Assembly: GCA_016584495.1 (NCBI GenBank)
Contig: WAID01000017.1
Coordinates: 1-64,000, forward strand
Reading direction: 5' to 3'
Length of the DNA: 64,000 nt
Origin: Celoporthe dispersa
Taxonomy: Eukaryota; Ascomycota; Sordariomycetes; Diaporthales; Cryphonectriaceae
The translations under genes and the position numbers were made by a program. Shown here piece by piece: positions 53,210 through 63,971 of this stretch. Below the pieces are notes generated by a model. It saw nothing but the letters and a program-made list of their open reading frames with translations. It was not told the DNA's origin and made no database searches. Within the stretch, counting starts at the first letter, position 1; each line of letters opens with the position of its first letter.

Positions 53210-54500
53210 CTATAATTTATCTTTATAACTGTATATTTTACCATCATAAGAATTTCCATTTTCGATTAAACTTTTTAATGTATAATAATTAACTTTAGCA
53301 TATTTCAAAGCTTTAGTTACACTTTTTAATTCTGCTATTAATTCTTGCGAATTATTATCAAATACATAAATAGTTTTACGATTCGATACTTCTCTAGATA
53401 TTAGTAAAAAGTCTTGGTACTCACCTTGAGCTATAGCAGCTCTAGCTACCTTACCATCAATTTGAAAGTATTTAGCCATTTCTCTACCCGATTTAAATTC
53501 CATTATTACCTCATTGTCCTGATTATAAACAACAATATGTTTTCTAAGCTGATTATCTCCTGTAGGTTTTTCTTGATATTCCGATAAATTTTCAACAAAT
53601 AAAGGTTCAAAAGATAATATAATGCTTGATTTATATAAATATTTATTGCTAATATGATTTAATAACGTACTATGACTAATTTGTAAACCTTTCAAAGCTT
53701 TATTTATTGAAGAGTAAACGATCGGATCTTTATACGATGAATTTACATCATATACAAAAATTAAAAAACAATAATATTTACTATCTAAATCTTCGGATGT
53801 ATATGTTAGAGAATTAGCTGTTTTCAAAATTTTAAGAAATACGGCTAATCTATTATAACCTTCTGAATCTTTAGGGCTGCACCATAAGGATAATAATTTT
53901 TCAACGGTGTTAATAGCATTATCTAAATTACCCCATTGAGGATTTACTCTAGGAATAACTTTATAATTACTATTAATAGTGGGGGCTGCGCCTAAATTTA
54001 ATAATAGCATATTGTTCAAATACTAATGATGTTTGAGGAGTAGTAATAAATATAAATTCTAAATTTCAATTTAAAGCTAAAGTTTTGGATATTTCTAATT
54101 CAGAAGATGAATGAGGATTACGTAATCCTTTAGTTAATTTGTTATATTCTTCCATTCTTCTAGCTAAATTATTAGAACTACCTATATAAAAACGAGAAGG
54201 ATTATTTTTAGAAGTTAATTTATAAACACCTGAAACACCTAAGAATTTAAATTTAATTTCTTCACATGCTTGTTGAAGAGAATCAAATTTAATAGATTCA
54301 TAATTATCAATATTATCCACTTCACATAAATCGGTAGCACCGTAAATAGAATTTGTAGAGTATAACCGTTTTGATGTTGTTGTACCCAAATTTTGTACTT
54401 GAAGACTCAAGTTATAAAAACTAGATGAAAAATTTTTTGGTGAATCTAAATTAGATAAATTATCAGTGCTTATTTGTCACCAATAATTGGTAGGTCATAT
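53210..54500 (-). CDS. GIY-YIG endonuclease gene in cox1 intron 5, split by a GC hairpin
   Basis: Intron 53181-54815. GVYKLTSKNNPSRFYIGSSN near 54215 starts the nuclease, LARRMEEYN holds the Arg, FEQYAIIKF the Glu. At about 53983-53993 the sequence TTTAGGCGCAGCCC shifts the frame; translation resumes in the next frame as PTINSNYKVIPRVNPQW through two or three helix-turn-helix modules (FKSGREMAKYFQIDGKVAR, LKSVTKALKYAKVNYYTL) to 53210. Without the hairpin the frames could rejoin, which suggests that it was inserted. Confidence 0.78.
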
Positions 54501-54815
54501 CACTACCCTACCTAAATATGTAATTAAACATTGATTATATCCCTATGCTACGAAGTATGCTAGCACCCATCATAATAGAGTCGTTTGATGATGAGAGGTC
54601 TTTACCTCTGGATATTTAGGTGTCGGGTACTTGGCGTATGATCGTTGAAGCCGCTTTACTTAGTGTAACTAAGAAAGATTGCCTGCTGATTGAATGTAAT
54701 AACTAGGTCTAAAATTAAACATCTTTCCAGCAATTTGCCAAATTTTTCAGAGAATTAATATATTATATTTCTCTTTTACACTACATAATTCCTAAATGTA
54801 GGCCCCCAACAACCG

Positions 54816-55039
54816 AGGGAAGAATGTAAGATTAACCCCCAGGAATAATATTCAGAATTGTACTTTAGATAATGTTAAATTATAATTTAAACCTAATAAT
54901 TTAGGTACTCAAAAGTATCATCCACTAAACATAGCGAATACTGCACCCATACTTAAAACATAGTGGAAATGAGCAACAACGTAATAAGTATCATGGAATG
55001 CAATATCAAGAGATGCGTTTGCTAGAACCACCCCACTTA
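54816..55039 (-). CDS. cox1: cox1 exon 5
   Basis: Encodes [40 protein letters not shown] with the His ligands of heme a and a3, and WILFLGVNLTFFP. 224 nt, in frame with both neighbours. Confidence 0.95.
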
Positions 55040-55054
55040 CGAAAAAAATATTCA

Positions 55055-56380
55055 TTAATCCGGCTGCGCCGTAGTCAATCTTTCATAACTAAATATATAC
55101 CCTTTATAAACACCACCTATCTTAGCATAATTTTTTATAGTACTATGACTTATTTTCAAAACTCTTTGAGCATCCTTAACTCCATCATATTTATTAAGAA
55201 AATTTTTATTTATATCATACACAAACACTGCTTTTTTTAATATGGCTATTTTTATTAATGCTTAATACTAATTCTTCACAAGCCATGGAATGTCAATTAG
55301 CTATTTTAGGCGTGTCATTTAAATTGTAAGGTATATTACTTAAATACCACTCACCTCTAAAGATTATTTGTTCTTTTATAGTGTCAACTAATGTTGAGTG
55401 GTTTGATTTAATTAACTTAGCTAAAGTTAAAACTGAAGGAAAAATAACTAATAACTCTTTAAATGAGTTATATACATAAACAGGATAAGCTGATTTAGCC
55501 TCAATAATTCTTATTTTACTTTCGATAGAATGACTTTTATTATAAAAAGGATTATTCTCACCTATTACTGCCCTTGCTATTAAACCTTTAGTTTTTTCTG
55601 AATGTGTTCTATTATTAGCTAATTCAGACAGTAACTTCTTGGTTTCTTCTGTATGTTTATAACCTAAAGAAGAATAACCTTTTTTTAAGACGTTATAATA
55701 AGGTATAAGATGAGTAATATAAAAAGTCTCTCTTACTGTTAAATATTCGGCTTTAACATATTCTAGAATATAAAGAGTAAAATTTAAATAATCGTACTTA
55801 AGTAAAGCTTTAATAATAGGCATATTAAAATTTTGTTTGCTTTTTAAAAAAGCCTTATTAAGATAATTTCTCATTCTAGAAGCTAAATTAATAGAACTTC
55901 CTACATAAGTATGACCATTTATCTTGTTAATTAAACAGTAAACACCTGGTTTATCTATTTGTTCTTTTAATATATTAACTCTATCTTCCTTTAAGTTATC
56001 ATAAATTTTTACAGCATTTAAGTTTTGAATCTTATCCTGATTACCAGCCTGCTTATTATTAAAATTAGAATAAGATCGAGTTATAACCATGTATCCCGAC
56101 GGTGAAGCCGTCGGCCATGTAGTCTTAACAAAGTTTTGATAACTAAGGCTGCGTCTTAATAAATATTTTTTTACATGGACTATATCTTCCCGGAATGTAC
56201 TCCGAGGACCACGTCTAGTCTCTGAGGTTCTTACTAGGATATTTTTTTCTATCAGTAGATTACCTGCTGATTGTTCAAAATTATACATTGTCACTGAAAT
56301 TAATGAAATTTCTAGTAGTATAATTGTCAGAAGTTCCCAGCATATAGTGGTCTTTAAAGGGAGAACTAAGTGGGTTATTA
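55055..56380 (-). CDS. GIY-YIG endonuclease gene in cox1 intron 4, fused to exon 4
   Basis: Intron 55040-56380. Frame open from exon 4 to 55293 (377 codons in all). GVYCLINKINGHTYVGSSIN, LLKYDYLNF, EYVKAEYLTVRETFYI, NVLKKGYSSLGYKHTEETKK, NUMOD repeats, then TGA as Trp and one extra base near 55240 before a last module (NKYDGVKDAQRVLKISHST) ending YERLTTAQPD at 55055. The final residues AQP are read from a GGCGCAGCC hairpin, so the repeat supplies the C terminus. Confidence 0.85.
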
Positions 56381-56717
56381 ATCCTCCAATTGTAAACATG
56401 AATACAAAACCTAATGCAAATAACATTGAAGGTGTTAATCTTAAAGATCCTCCGTAACATGTAGCTAATCATGAAAAAATTTTAATTCCAGTAGGTACAG
56501 CTATTATTAATGTTGCAGCTGTGAAGTACGCTCTTGTATCCACATCTAAACCAACTGTATACATATGATGACTTCAAACTATAAATCCTAATATTCCAAT
56601 TGACATCATAGCATAAACCATTCCAATGTATCCGAACACTGATTTATTTGAATTAGCTGATATAGTTGTACTAATTATACCAAAACCTGGTATAATTAAA
56701 ATGTAAACCTCAGGGTG
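56381..56717 (-). CDS. cox1: cox1 exon 4
   Basis: Encodes [57 protein letters not shown] and [16 protein letters not shown], with the CuB His-Tyr pair and His-His. 337 nt. Confidence 0.97.
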
Positions 56718-56747
56718 CTAAACATAAACAAAATCAAATTAAATTTT

Positions 56748-57793
56748 TTATGTTTCATTATCATAATCAACTACTTCTTTTCTAATCTCCTTATATATCA
56801 TAATTAATTGATTCACACTAAGGCAATAATTACTACTATATATTCTTAATTCCTTAAAACAAGTATACTCTTTTATATGTTGATTAAAATGTAATTCAAC
56901 AATAGTTTTTAAAATATAAAAAAAACTTTTCATTATTAATATTTAATGCCAAATCCAAATTATTTAAAATAGAATTGGCTAATAAAATATTTAATAATAC
57001 ATATAAATAGTCTTCACAGACTTCCCTATATAGATTATCTCTATCTATAGAAAAATCTATTATAAAAAAATTTTTTTTAAGCATATACGAAAGATCGGAT
57101 AAGAGTATACTAATTTGTCTATTCTTTCAATAAGTATAAGCTTCTAAATATTCATGAGGTAAATTTGAATCTAGGTTATCCATATAATATATAACTTTAC
57201 TAAGAATATTATATTCTAATATAAGATAAAAGGATGCAACCTTCCATTGATAATATACCCATGAAGATGAACTAAATGCGTTTTCTGAGTAATTTTCTAA
57301 AGCATAATTATAAATATTTGTTCCAAACAAAGGAGTTACATTCAAATCCTTTACACTTGAAGTATTGTAACCTCTTCATTCTAAATAAGCGAGCTTTTCT
57401 AGATTATATTCATTTAATTTAGGCATATTTACACTTCTATTATGTTCTAGTAAGATAGAATTTAATTCTTTTAAAGATAGAGAATAATTAGGAGGGATAT
57501 TTACAAAAATTCTATCTTTACAGATTTTTTTTTCATTATAATCCATAGACAAGTTATCTTCTATATGCTCTAATAAATCATTAAACTCAAAATTTGCCAA
57601 ATTTTTACTATTAATATTATTAAGATTAATATTATTAGTATTACCTAAAAGTAAAGAATAAGGTTCTTTACAATTAGAAGAAACTTTATCTAGTAATATA
57701 GGCTTTAGTTTGCTATCTAATTCATTAATACAAGAAATATTAATACTTTTGAAAAAAATAGGAGACGAAAAAAAACAATAAAAATTTAAAGAA
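56748..57793 (-). CDS. Unknown ORF of about 350 codons in cox1 intron 3
   Basis: Under code 4 one frame runs from about 57793 to 56896 with TGA as Trp, then continues to 56748 if one base of the eight-base run near 56925 is surplus. Residues such as NDLLEHIEDNLSMDYNEKKI, SENAFSSSSWVYYQWKVASF and YLYVLLNILLANSILNNLD suggest a helical, AT-biased protein without LAGLIDADG or GIY-YIG motifs. No in-frame ATG near the 5' end was seen. I do not recognise it. It lies downstream of the LAGLIDADG gene in the same intron (56718-59015), with a tandem array between. Confidence 0.5.
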
Positions 57794-57850
57794 TCATTAT
57801 GCTAATAATAACAAAAAAAATAATAAACGAAAAAAAATTATGGCTGCGCG

Positions 57851-58002
57851 CTGCGCCAGCTGCGCCAGCTGCGCCAGCTGCGCCAGCTGCGCCAGCTGCG
57901 CCAGCTGCGCCAGCTGCGCCTAAATTAGTAAATAATAAACGAAAAAAATTATGGCTGCGCCTAGCTGCGCCTAGCTGCGCCTAGCTGCGCCGTGGCTGCG
58001 CC
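57851..58002. repeat. CTGCGCCAG tandem array, nearly eight copies, plus variants
   Basis: 7.8 head-to-tail copies of CTGCGCCAG (57851-57920), then an AT spacer and about four units of CTGCGCCTAG and related (57954-58002). A flanking phrase AAACGAAAAAAATTATGGCTGC occurs on both sides, so a larger unit also repeats. Confidence 0.95.
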
Positions 58003-58115
58003 TAAAAAAGTAAAAAAATTATATTTTTTTTGTTATATATTTTGGACCATATCTTTAAACATATTAATTTATTCACAACTCAATCACTTATTAAAGAAAA
58101 TTTTTCAACTTTTGG

Positions 58116-58919
58116 CTAAAAAGATTTAGGTTCAGCTTTATGAGCTTTCATATCTTTCAACTCATAGAACTGAGGTATTAAATGTAATCTTTGCTTTTTA
58201 GCTGATTTTGAAGGATATTTTTTAAAATATTCAATTAATCTAAGTACATCTTCTTTTTTAATAATATGTCATTTAAAAGAATTAGAATTACCTTTATCAA
58301 TATAAACATATCCTCCATATAAATCTACTAAAGGGTTAAGTAACTCAGATGTTTTTTGACCAGCTGAAATAGATAATTGTCAATTAGATTTATTAATAGT
58401 AATCGTACCATCCGCATCTAAAAATCCAGATAATCAACCATTATCTTGTATTAACTTTTCAGGTAAAATTAAACTAAAATCGTATTTAATGCAAATATTA
58501 TTTAATTGAACTAGTCTATTAGAATTTCTTATATACCCATTAACATCATTAATAAGATTCAATAAACCTGATTTATGATGTAATCTATATCTTAAGGCTT
58601 TAGCATTAGATCTTAATTTTATGGAACCTCCGTAAACATTTTTTACAATTTGCAATACATGTTCATCTCTTATATCCATTGTAATTTCTAAGCTAGCATA
58701 CCCTTTTTTGGATAATAAAAAATTTCCACCACCATCAATTAATCCCGCTAATCATTGTTTAAATTTAAAGTCTCTTTCTGAGTTACTCAATTTATGAATT
58801 AATCTTTTATTTATGTTTACCAGACGTATGGCCTCTGAAGTTCCTACTACCGAGTTTAACGGATTGGTTACTTGCGGATTATTCTTATTTAAAAGGATTT
58901 TTACTTTAGTGGTATACAT
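58116..58919 (-). CDS. LAGLIDADG endonuclease gene in cox1 intron 3
   Basis: Open under code 4 from ATG 58919 to TAG at 58116, 267 codons. Motif 1 WLAGLIDGGGNFLLSKKG near 58750, motif 2 WLSGFLDADGTITINKSN near 58430; ends KAHKAEPKSF. No frame break, so it is potentially functional. Confidence 0.88.
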
Positions 58920-59015
58920 AAAAATATAACTTACACCTAAAGTACCTAATAAATTTACAAAAAACTTCCCGCTTATAGTCTGGTGCGTTAAATTTAATTT
59001 AAAGGGCCATATTTG

Positions 59016-59026
59016 ACCAAAGAATC
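59016..59026 (-). CDS. cox1: cox1 exon 3, an 11-nt microexon
   Basis: GATTCTTTGGT supplies (W)FFG between exon 2 (QHLF plus T) and exon 4 (HPEVY): T+GA TTC TTT GGT. Intron 2 ends in G just before it and it ends in T, as group I splicing needs. No other source of these conserved residues is present between exons 2 and 4. Confidence 0.85.
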
Positions 59027-59490
59027 CAACACCCTATTATATAATTATTTATACATCCCTTTAATTATATAACTTAGTATAATATACTAACCTAGATACA
59101 ATACCTAGAGGTATCCGACTGTACATTAAGCAGCGTTTCAGCCACCCACCGGTGATCCAGTCTGTAGCGATTTATTAGAAAACCGACGGTCTTAATTTAA
59201 TTGGGAAAAATTTTTGACCGTAAGACTATATATACTATAGTCACACCAATGTTACTCTTGCTATTTATTGTTTTTTTCTAATAATTGCACAATAAATAAT
59301 ATAGCAAGAACTAGAGTTAAGATATACTTAATAGTAATTATTATTTAAGGTCTTATTTTAGACCCCTACCTCAAGGGAGAGAAGGGTAATTCCCGCGCGG
59401 CCATAACCGCAGCGCGGGAATATCATCTGCCTTAAACAATTAAAATAGCTTTTAGTTGCTAAATCTTACCCTGTTTTCCTAATATATAAA

Positions 59491-60029
59491 TTATACTATT
59501 TTATTAATTTGTTTAGCTAATTTAATTAATTCTAATCTAGTGTCACTATTTAAATGTTCTTTATTAACTAACTTATTATAAAGTGATTTTCACTTCAAAT
59601 AACTATCTTTCTTTTTAGACATAAGATTAAAATTATCAAAATAAATAAATAAGCCTTTACAGTTTTTTAAACCATTTATTCTAAGTTCTCATACATTATC
59701 TGCATGGTGAGTCACTACAGAACCTTCTATTGAATATTTATTTAATATCATTAATAAATGTTCAAAAACATGTTTATTGGCTTCTCACTTTTGAGTTAAT
59801 ATAAATCTATATCTAAAAGCAGAACTATTAGATAATAGTGAACAAGTAAAAGAACCTTCTCCATCTGTTATACCAGAGAGTCAACCATCATCTAAACTAG
59901 GAATTACACAAATATCTAAAGGAATTATTGTGTTAAGATTCTTTTTATTAACCTTTCATTAAAAACAGATAAAAAAGTTAAAAATCTTCCTTTCCTAGTT
60001 GGAAATACCATGTTTCCGTTAAATAATAA
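59491..60029 (-). pseudogene. C-terminal half of a split LAGLIDADG gene, cox1 intron 2
   Basis: Starts abruptly at LLFNGNMVFPTRKGRFLTF, continues through CVIPSLDDGWLSGITDGEGS (motif 2) to NKIV and stop. One base short near 59950. Its N-terminal half (through RFVVQ) is 1.2 kb upstream, separated by a GIY-YIG gene. Together they make one standard cox1-intron enzyme. Confidence 0.82.
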
Positions 60030-60296
60030 CCCCCCCTCTTCTTCAAGGAGAAGAGGGGGCGCAGGCCCAGAAGGCATTAGGAAATAGAGTAATTATGCAA
60101 ATTGGACAATAATATACTATTAAATATTAGTTATCTAAGATCTTATTTTATATCTGTCTTAGATAATACTTATAACTTTTGTTATTCTTACCCTGTTTTC
60201 CTATATAAATTTTATATTTTATTATTTTTGTTTACGGTTGGTAGGCGTAGCCCGTCTCCCTAATTAATACATTAAATTTTAACTTCATTATATAAC

Positions 60297-61588
60297 TTAA
60301 ACAATTACTAACAAATATCTTCCTTTATAAGGTTTGTTAGATTTTAAGTAATTTCTAATTGTAGTGTGATTAGTGCCAAGAGCAACAGCTGCTTTTCGCA
60401 CAGATTCATAGATTACTGTTTCATTGCAGTTAATATCAGTTACAGACAATTTTGTACCAGGAACAGGTTGCTTAACCCTTGTAGACTGGTAAGTTTTAAT
60501 CTTATCAATAGTCTCCTGGGATCTTTTAATTCCCAATTTAGCTTCAGACATCTTAGTTATAGTTTCTAATGACAACTTTTTACCTTGACGAGCTAAGCTA
60601 AGTCTTGACCGAGTAATATCTGAAAAAACACGATCTTTTGCTAATTTGGACATTAAAGCTTTAGTTTCTTCAGAGTGAGTAAAACCTAACTTACTTTTAC
60701 CCATCTGAATTCTAACTTCTAGAGGCAATTTTCGCCCTAAAGGTGAACCTGCAACTAGTAATATATTATAAATAGGCTTTAATAAATCTATATAATACTG
60801 TTCTCTTTCTATAGTCTTATCTTTACCACAATATTCAAGAATTTCCAAAGTAAAATTTTTATAACCATATTTCAATATAGCTCGACATATACTACTAGTC
60901 TTTTGACTATTTTCTAAACTTTTTCCGTAATACTGTTGAAGTCTAGGACCCAAATTTATACTACTACCAATATAACTATTTCCATTAATATTGTTAGTCC
61001 AACGATAAACCCCTGATTTCAATTTATTCTCCTGAATAATAGATTGCTTTTGCTCTCCAGGATTTGTGTAAACAACCACTGCACTAATTGACATATAAGA
61101 AAAGTAAGAGTCATTTATATAAAAAGAAAAAATCAAAGATAATAAAGATAACAACCAAAAATATAAAAAAGAAAGAAAAAAGCAAATTAAATAGATATTT
61201 TTAGGCGCAAGCTCTTCTTGTACAACAAATCTGTGCGTATTTTGTTTAATAGATTGTTTTATCACTCTACCAAAACCTAAATTATCTTTAATGTAATTTA
61301 ACACTTCTAAATCTAAACTAGATTGAGTGATAACAAAAGATAAATCACCCCTTTTAGCTATAATAAAAGAACCTTCACCTTCTGAAAAACCAATAAGCCA
61401 TTCTAAAAATCTACTATCAGGTTCCTTTAAGCCAGGGTAATATTCTTTAAATTTAGAGTAAAATGAAGAAAACTCAAAAGATTTTTGAGATGAAGCCGCA
61501 CTATCTAACCCAGAAGATAAACAAATTTTAAGAAGCACAGCTTCGCTAGTAAACAAAAAGAATAAAATAATATAAAATAATTTTGGTA
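60297..61588 (-). CDS. Chimeric ORF: LAGLIDADG N-half joined to a GIY-YIG enzyme
   Basis: An unbroken 458-codon frame from 61673 (in exon 2) to 60297. Residues about 75-155: LIGFSEGEGSFIIAKRGD, LDLEVLNYIKDNLGFGRV, NTHRFVVQ, the first half of a LAGLIDADG enzyme. A GC motif (GAAGAGCTTGCGCC) and two hydrophobic helices follow, then GVYRWTNNINGNSYIGSSIN (GIY-YIG), ILKYGYKNF, EREQYYIDL, several NUMOD3-type repeats (HSEETKALMSKLAKDR) and a last NUMOD1 (SVRKAAVALGTNHTTIRNYL). The GIY-YIG gene seems to have landed inside the LAGLIDADG gene. Confidence 0.88.
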
Positions 61589-61925
61589 AGAAAAGATGTT
61601 GGAATAATATAGGATCTCCACCACCAGCAGTTTCAAAGAAAGATGTATTAAAATTTCTATCAGTAAGCACCATAGTGATACCCCCAGCAAGAACAGGTAA
61701 AGATAGTAATAATAATACAGCTGTAATAACTACAGCTCATCCAAATAAAGCTAATTTGTGCAATCTAATACCAGGAGTTCTCATATTAACAACTGTTGTT
61801 ATAAAATTAATAGCACCTAATAATGAACTAACACCTGATAAATGTAAAGCAAATATAGCTAAATCTACACTTGGACCACTGTGACTTTGAACTCCTGAAA
61901 GAGGAGGATAGATAGTTCACCCTGT
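61589..61925 (-). CDS. cox1: cox1 exon 2
   Basis: Encodes [59 protein letters not shown] and ETAGGGDPILFQHLF. 337 nt. It begins ACAGGG after the intron-ending G at 61926. Confidence 0.96.
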
Positions 61926-61972
61926 CGGGTAATTATAATAAACTTTTTCCATCTCATACTTGTTAACCCTGA

Positions 61973-62936
61973 TTACACTTCACAATAAAAATTGTTTAAT
62001 GAATCTCAATTAAATTGAGTTCTTTTAGTATTCATGCTATTTTTTAGGCAGACTAATTTTGAAGTACCCGCAAAAGTTTTATATTCTTTAGAAAGTCTTA
62101 TACGGTGAATTTCACATAAAGCTAAGAAATCAAGATGTTTAGAACTAAATAATGGATATACAGATAAATAATTTATCAAAAGGTTGCAAGAGGCTATCTT
62201 AGTTGTTCTAACTTCATATGACAATTCAGTATAATCTTTCTTCACCCGTTCAATTTCATTAACAGATTTTACATCTAGAAACTCTCTAATCTTATCCATT
62301 ATAAGAAAATTAGAATTAATTTCTACTGGCATATTACTATTAGCTTTATATAATTGTTTTTGAGAAACTCTCATGTAACTCTTGACCACTTTAGCTATAC
62401 CCTCTGAGTTTAATTCATACCCACAGTAAAAATTACCGTCAGCTTCCAGAAAACCCGCTAATCAAGGATTATCACCTAGTGGACTAGAATCTAAACCTAA
62501 TTTGGATAAATTAGAATTTTGAACTAAAGCATCTTTAGCATTTAACCAGTCTATTAATCTATGTAGGGCTTCAATTTTGGGCGTTCTCATCTTACCATTA
62601 AGAAGTACAGCAATCTTTCGTACAGATTTTAAATCTTGAAATAACAAATCTAAATAATTTGAATTTTTATAATGCACCATAGTACCCCCATTTAAAACTT
62701 CTTTAATTTTTTTGGGCTAAAGGTGCATCTTTATCTACGAAAGTGATTTTTACTACAGGGTATAACAATTTACCTTTTTGATTTCTAATTGTTTTAGGTA
62801 CAATTATAGATCCATCACCTTCAATCAATCCTGCTAAGTAATGACCCAATAAGTTTTTTTGTTCATTATTAGATTCAGAATGATATAAATGACGTTTAAA
62901 GGAAGATTTCCATATTTTACTTAACATACCCTTCAC
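61973..62936 (-). CDS. LAGLIDADG endonuclease gene in cox1 intron 1
   Basis: Intron 61926-63223. HYLAGLIEGDGSIIVPK near 62850 and WLAGFLEADGNFYCGY near 62455; ends NNFYCEV at 61973 after a TGA Trp. One surplus base in the seven-base run near 62710 breaks the first half. Otherwise a full-length enzyme of about 320 residues. Confidence 0.83.
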
Positions 62937-63223
62937 TATTAAAGCAAATATAGTTTATTATTTTATACACTTTCGTATAAAATTGGACTAAATTTTCACC
63001 CATTTAAGCAAACATAAAAGCCAAATAGGGTATCACGTATAGTCTCTGAGGATCCTACTTATATAAATAAAAAGATATTCTTTTTAAATTACTTTGGTTT
63101 CCTGCTGATAGTCCTTGACAGTATTAATAATATATAAATCAATTTATTAAACTATTAGGGTTTTCCAGCATATAGTGATATTCTTTATAGTAATTGCTTA
63201 CTACTCTGGCACAGGGTTTTAGT

Positions 63224-63772
63224 ACCAGCACCACCCTCAATACACGCTGAAAAGACCAATAAAACTAAACTAGGCGGTAATAATCAAAAACTTATGTTAT
63301 TAAGCCTTGGGAATGCCATATCAGGGCCACCAACCATTAAGGGCATAAGGAAATTTCCAAACCCACCTATCAATGCGGGCATAACCATAAAGAATATCAT
63401 CAAAATAGCGTGAGCTGTAATGATACTATTATATAATTGGTTATCCGCAATATATTGAACACCAGGTCCACTCAATTCCATTCTTATTAACACAGAAAAC
63501 GCTGTACCTAATAACCCCGAGAATAAAGCAAAAATAAGGTAGAATGTTCCAATATCTTTCGCATTTGTAGATCAGAACCATCTCTCAGTTCAAACTGATA
63601 CTGAAGATGTTAAATTTATTGAAGAGGAGCTAACATCGCTATTTTCACTAATATGAACTAGATCATTAACTTTTTTTTCTGAATTTATCCTTATATATAA
63701 AAAATCCAGTACTGCTTTACATAAATTAATATTACTTCCTTTTAGGGTAAAATTAATTTTTGAAATTTTAAT
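63224..63772 (-). CDS. cox1: cox1 exon 1, cytochrome c oxidase subunit I
   Basis: Catalytic subunit of complex IV. TERWFWSTNAKDIGTFYLIF, then ELSGPGVQYIADNQLYNSII, HAILMIFFMVMPALIGGFGN, and LVFSACIEGGAG. The frame is open from 63772 but has no ATG before TERWFW, so initiation is at a non-ATG codon or the 5' end is mis-sequenced; about 40 residues before TERWFW (including a Ser-rich SSSSINLTSSVSV) may or may not be translated. Exon ends in GGT. Confidence 0.9.
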
Positions 63773-63971
63773 TTAATTAAATATCTTATTAAAAAAAAAT
63801 ATATTAAATTAAGACAAATAATTATTTATAAAGTAGTAGTATATTAACTTAAATAGGACAAATTTACTCTTTAGCTAAAAATAAGTAAATATTTATTTTT
63901 TTGCTACACAACCTATACCGCACATTAAACCTAAAAATATAATAACCAATATTCTGGTATCCTTAAATAAG

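Noticed and set aside
57799..57984. Plus-strand frame encoding an Ala-Pro repeat
   Set aside because: It is a read-through of the CTGCGCCAG tandem array; no start context or homologue.
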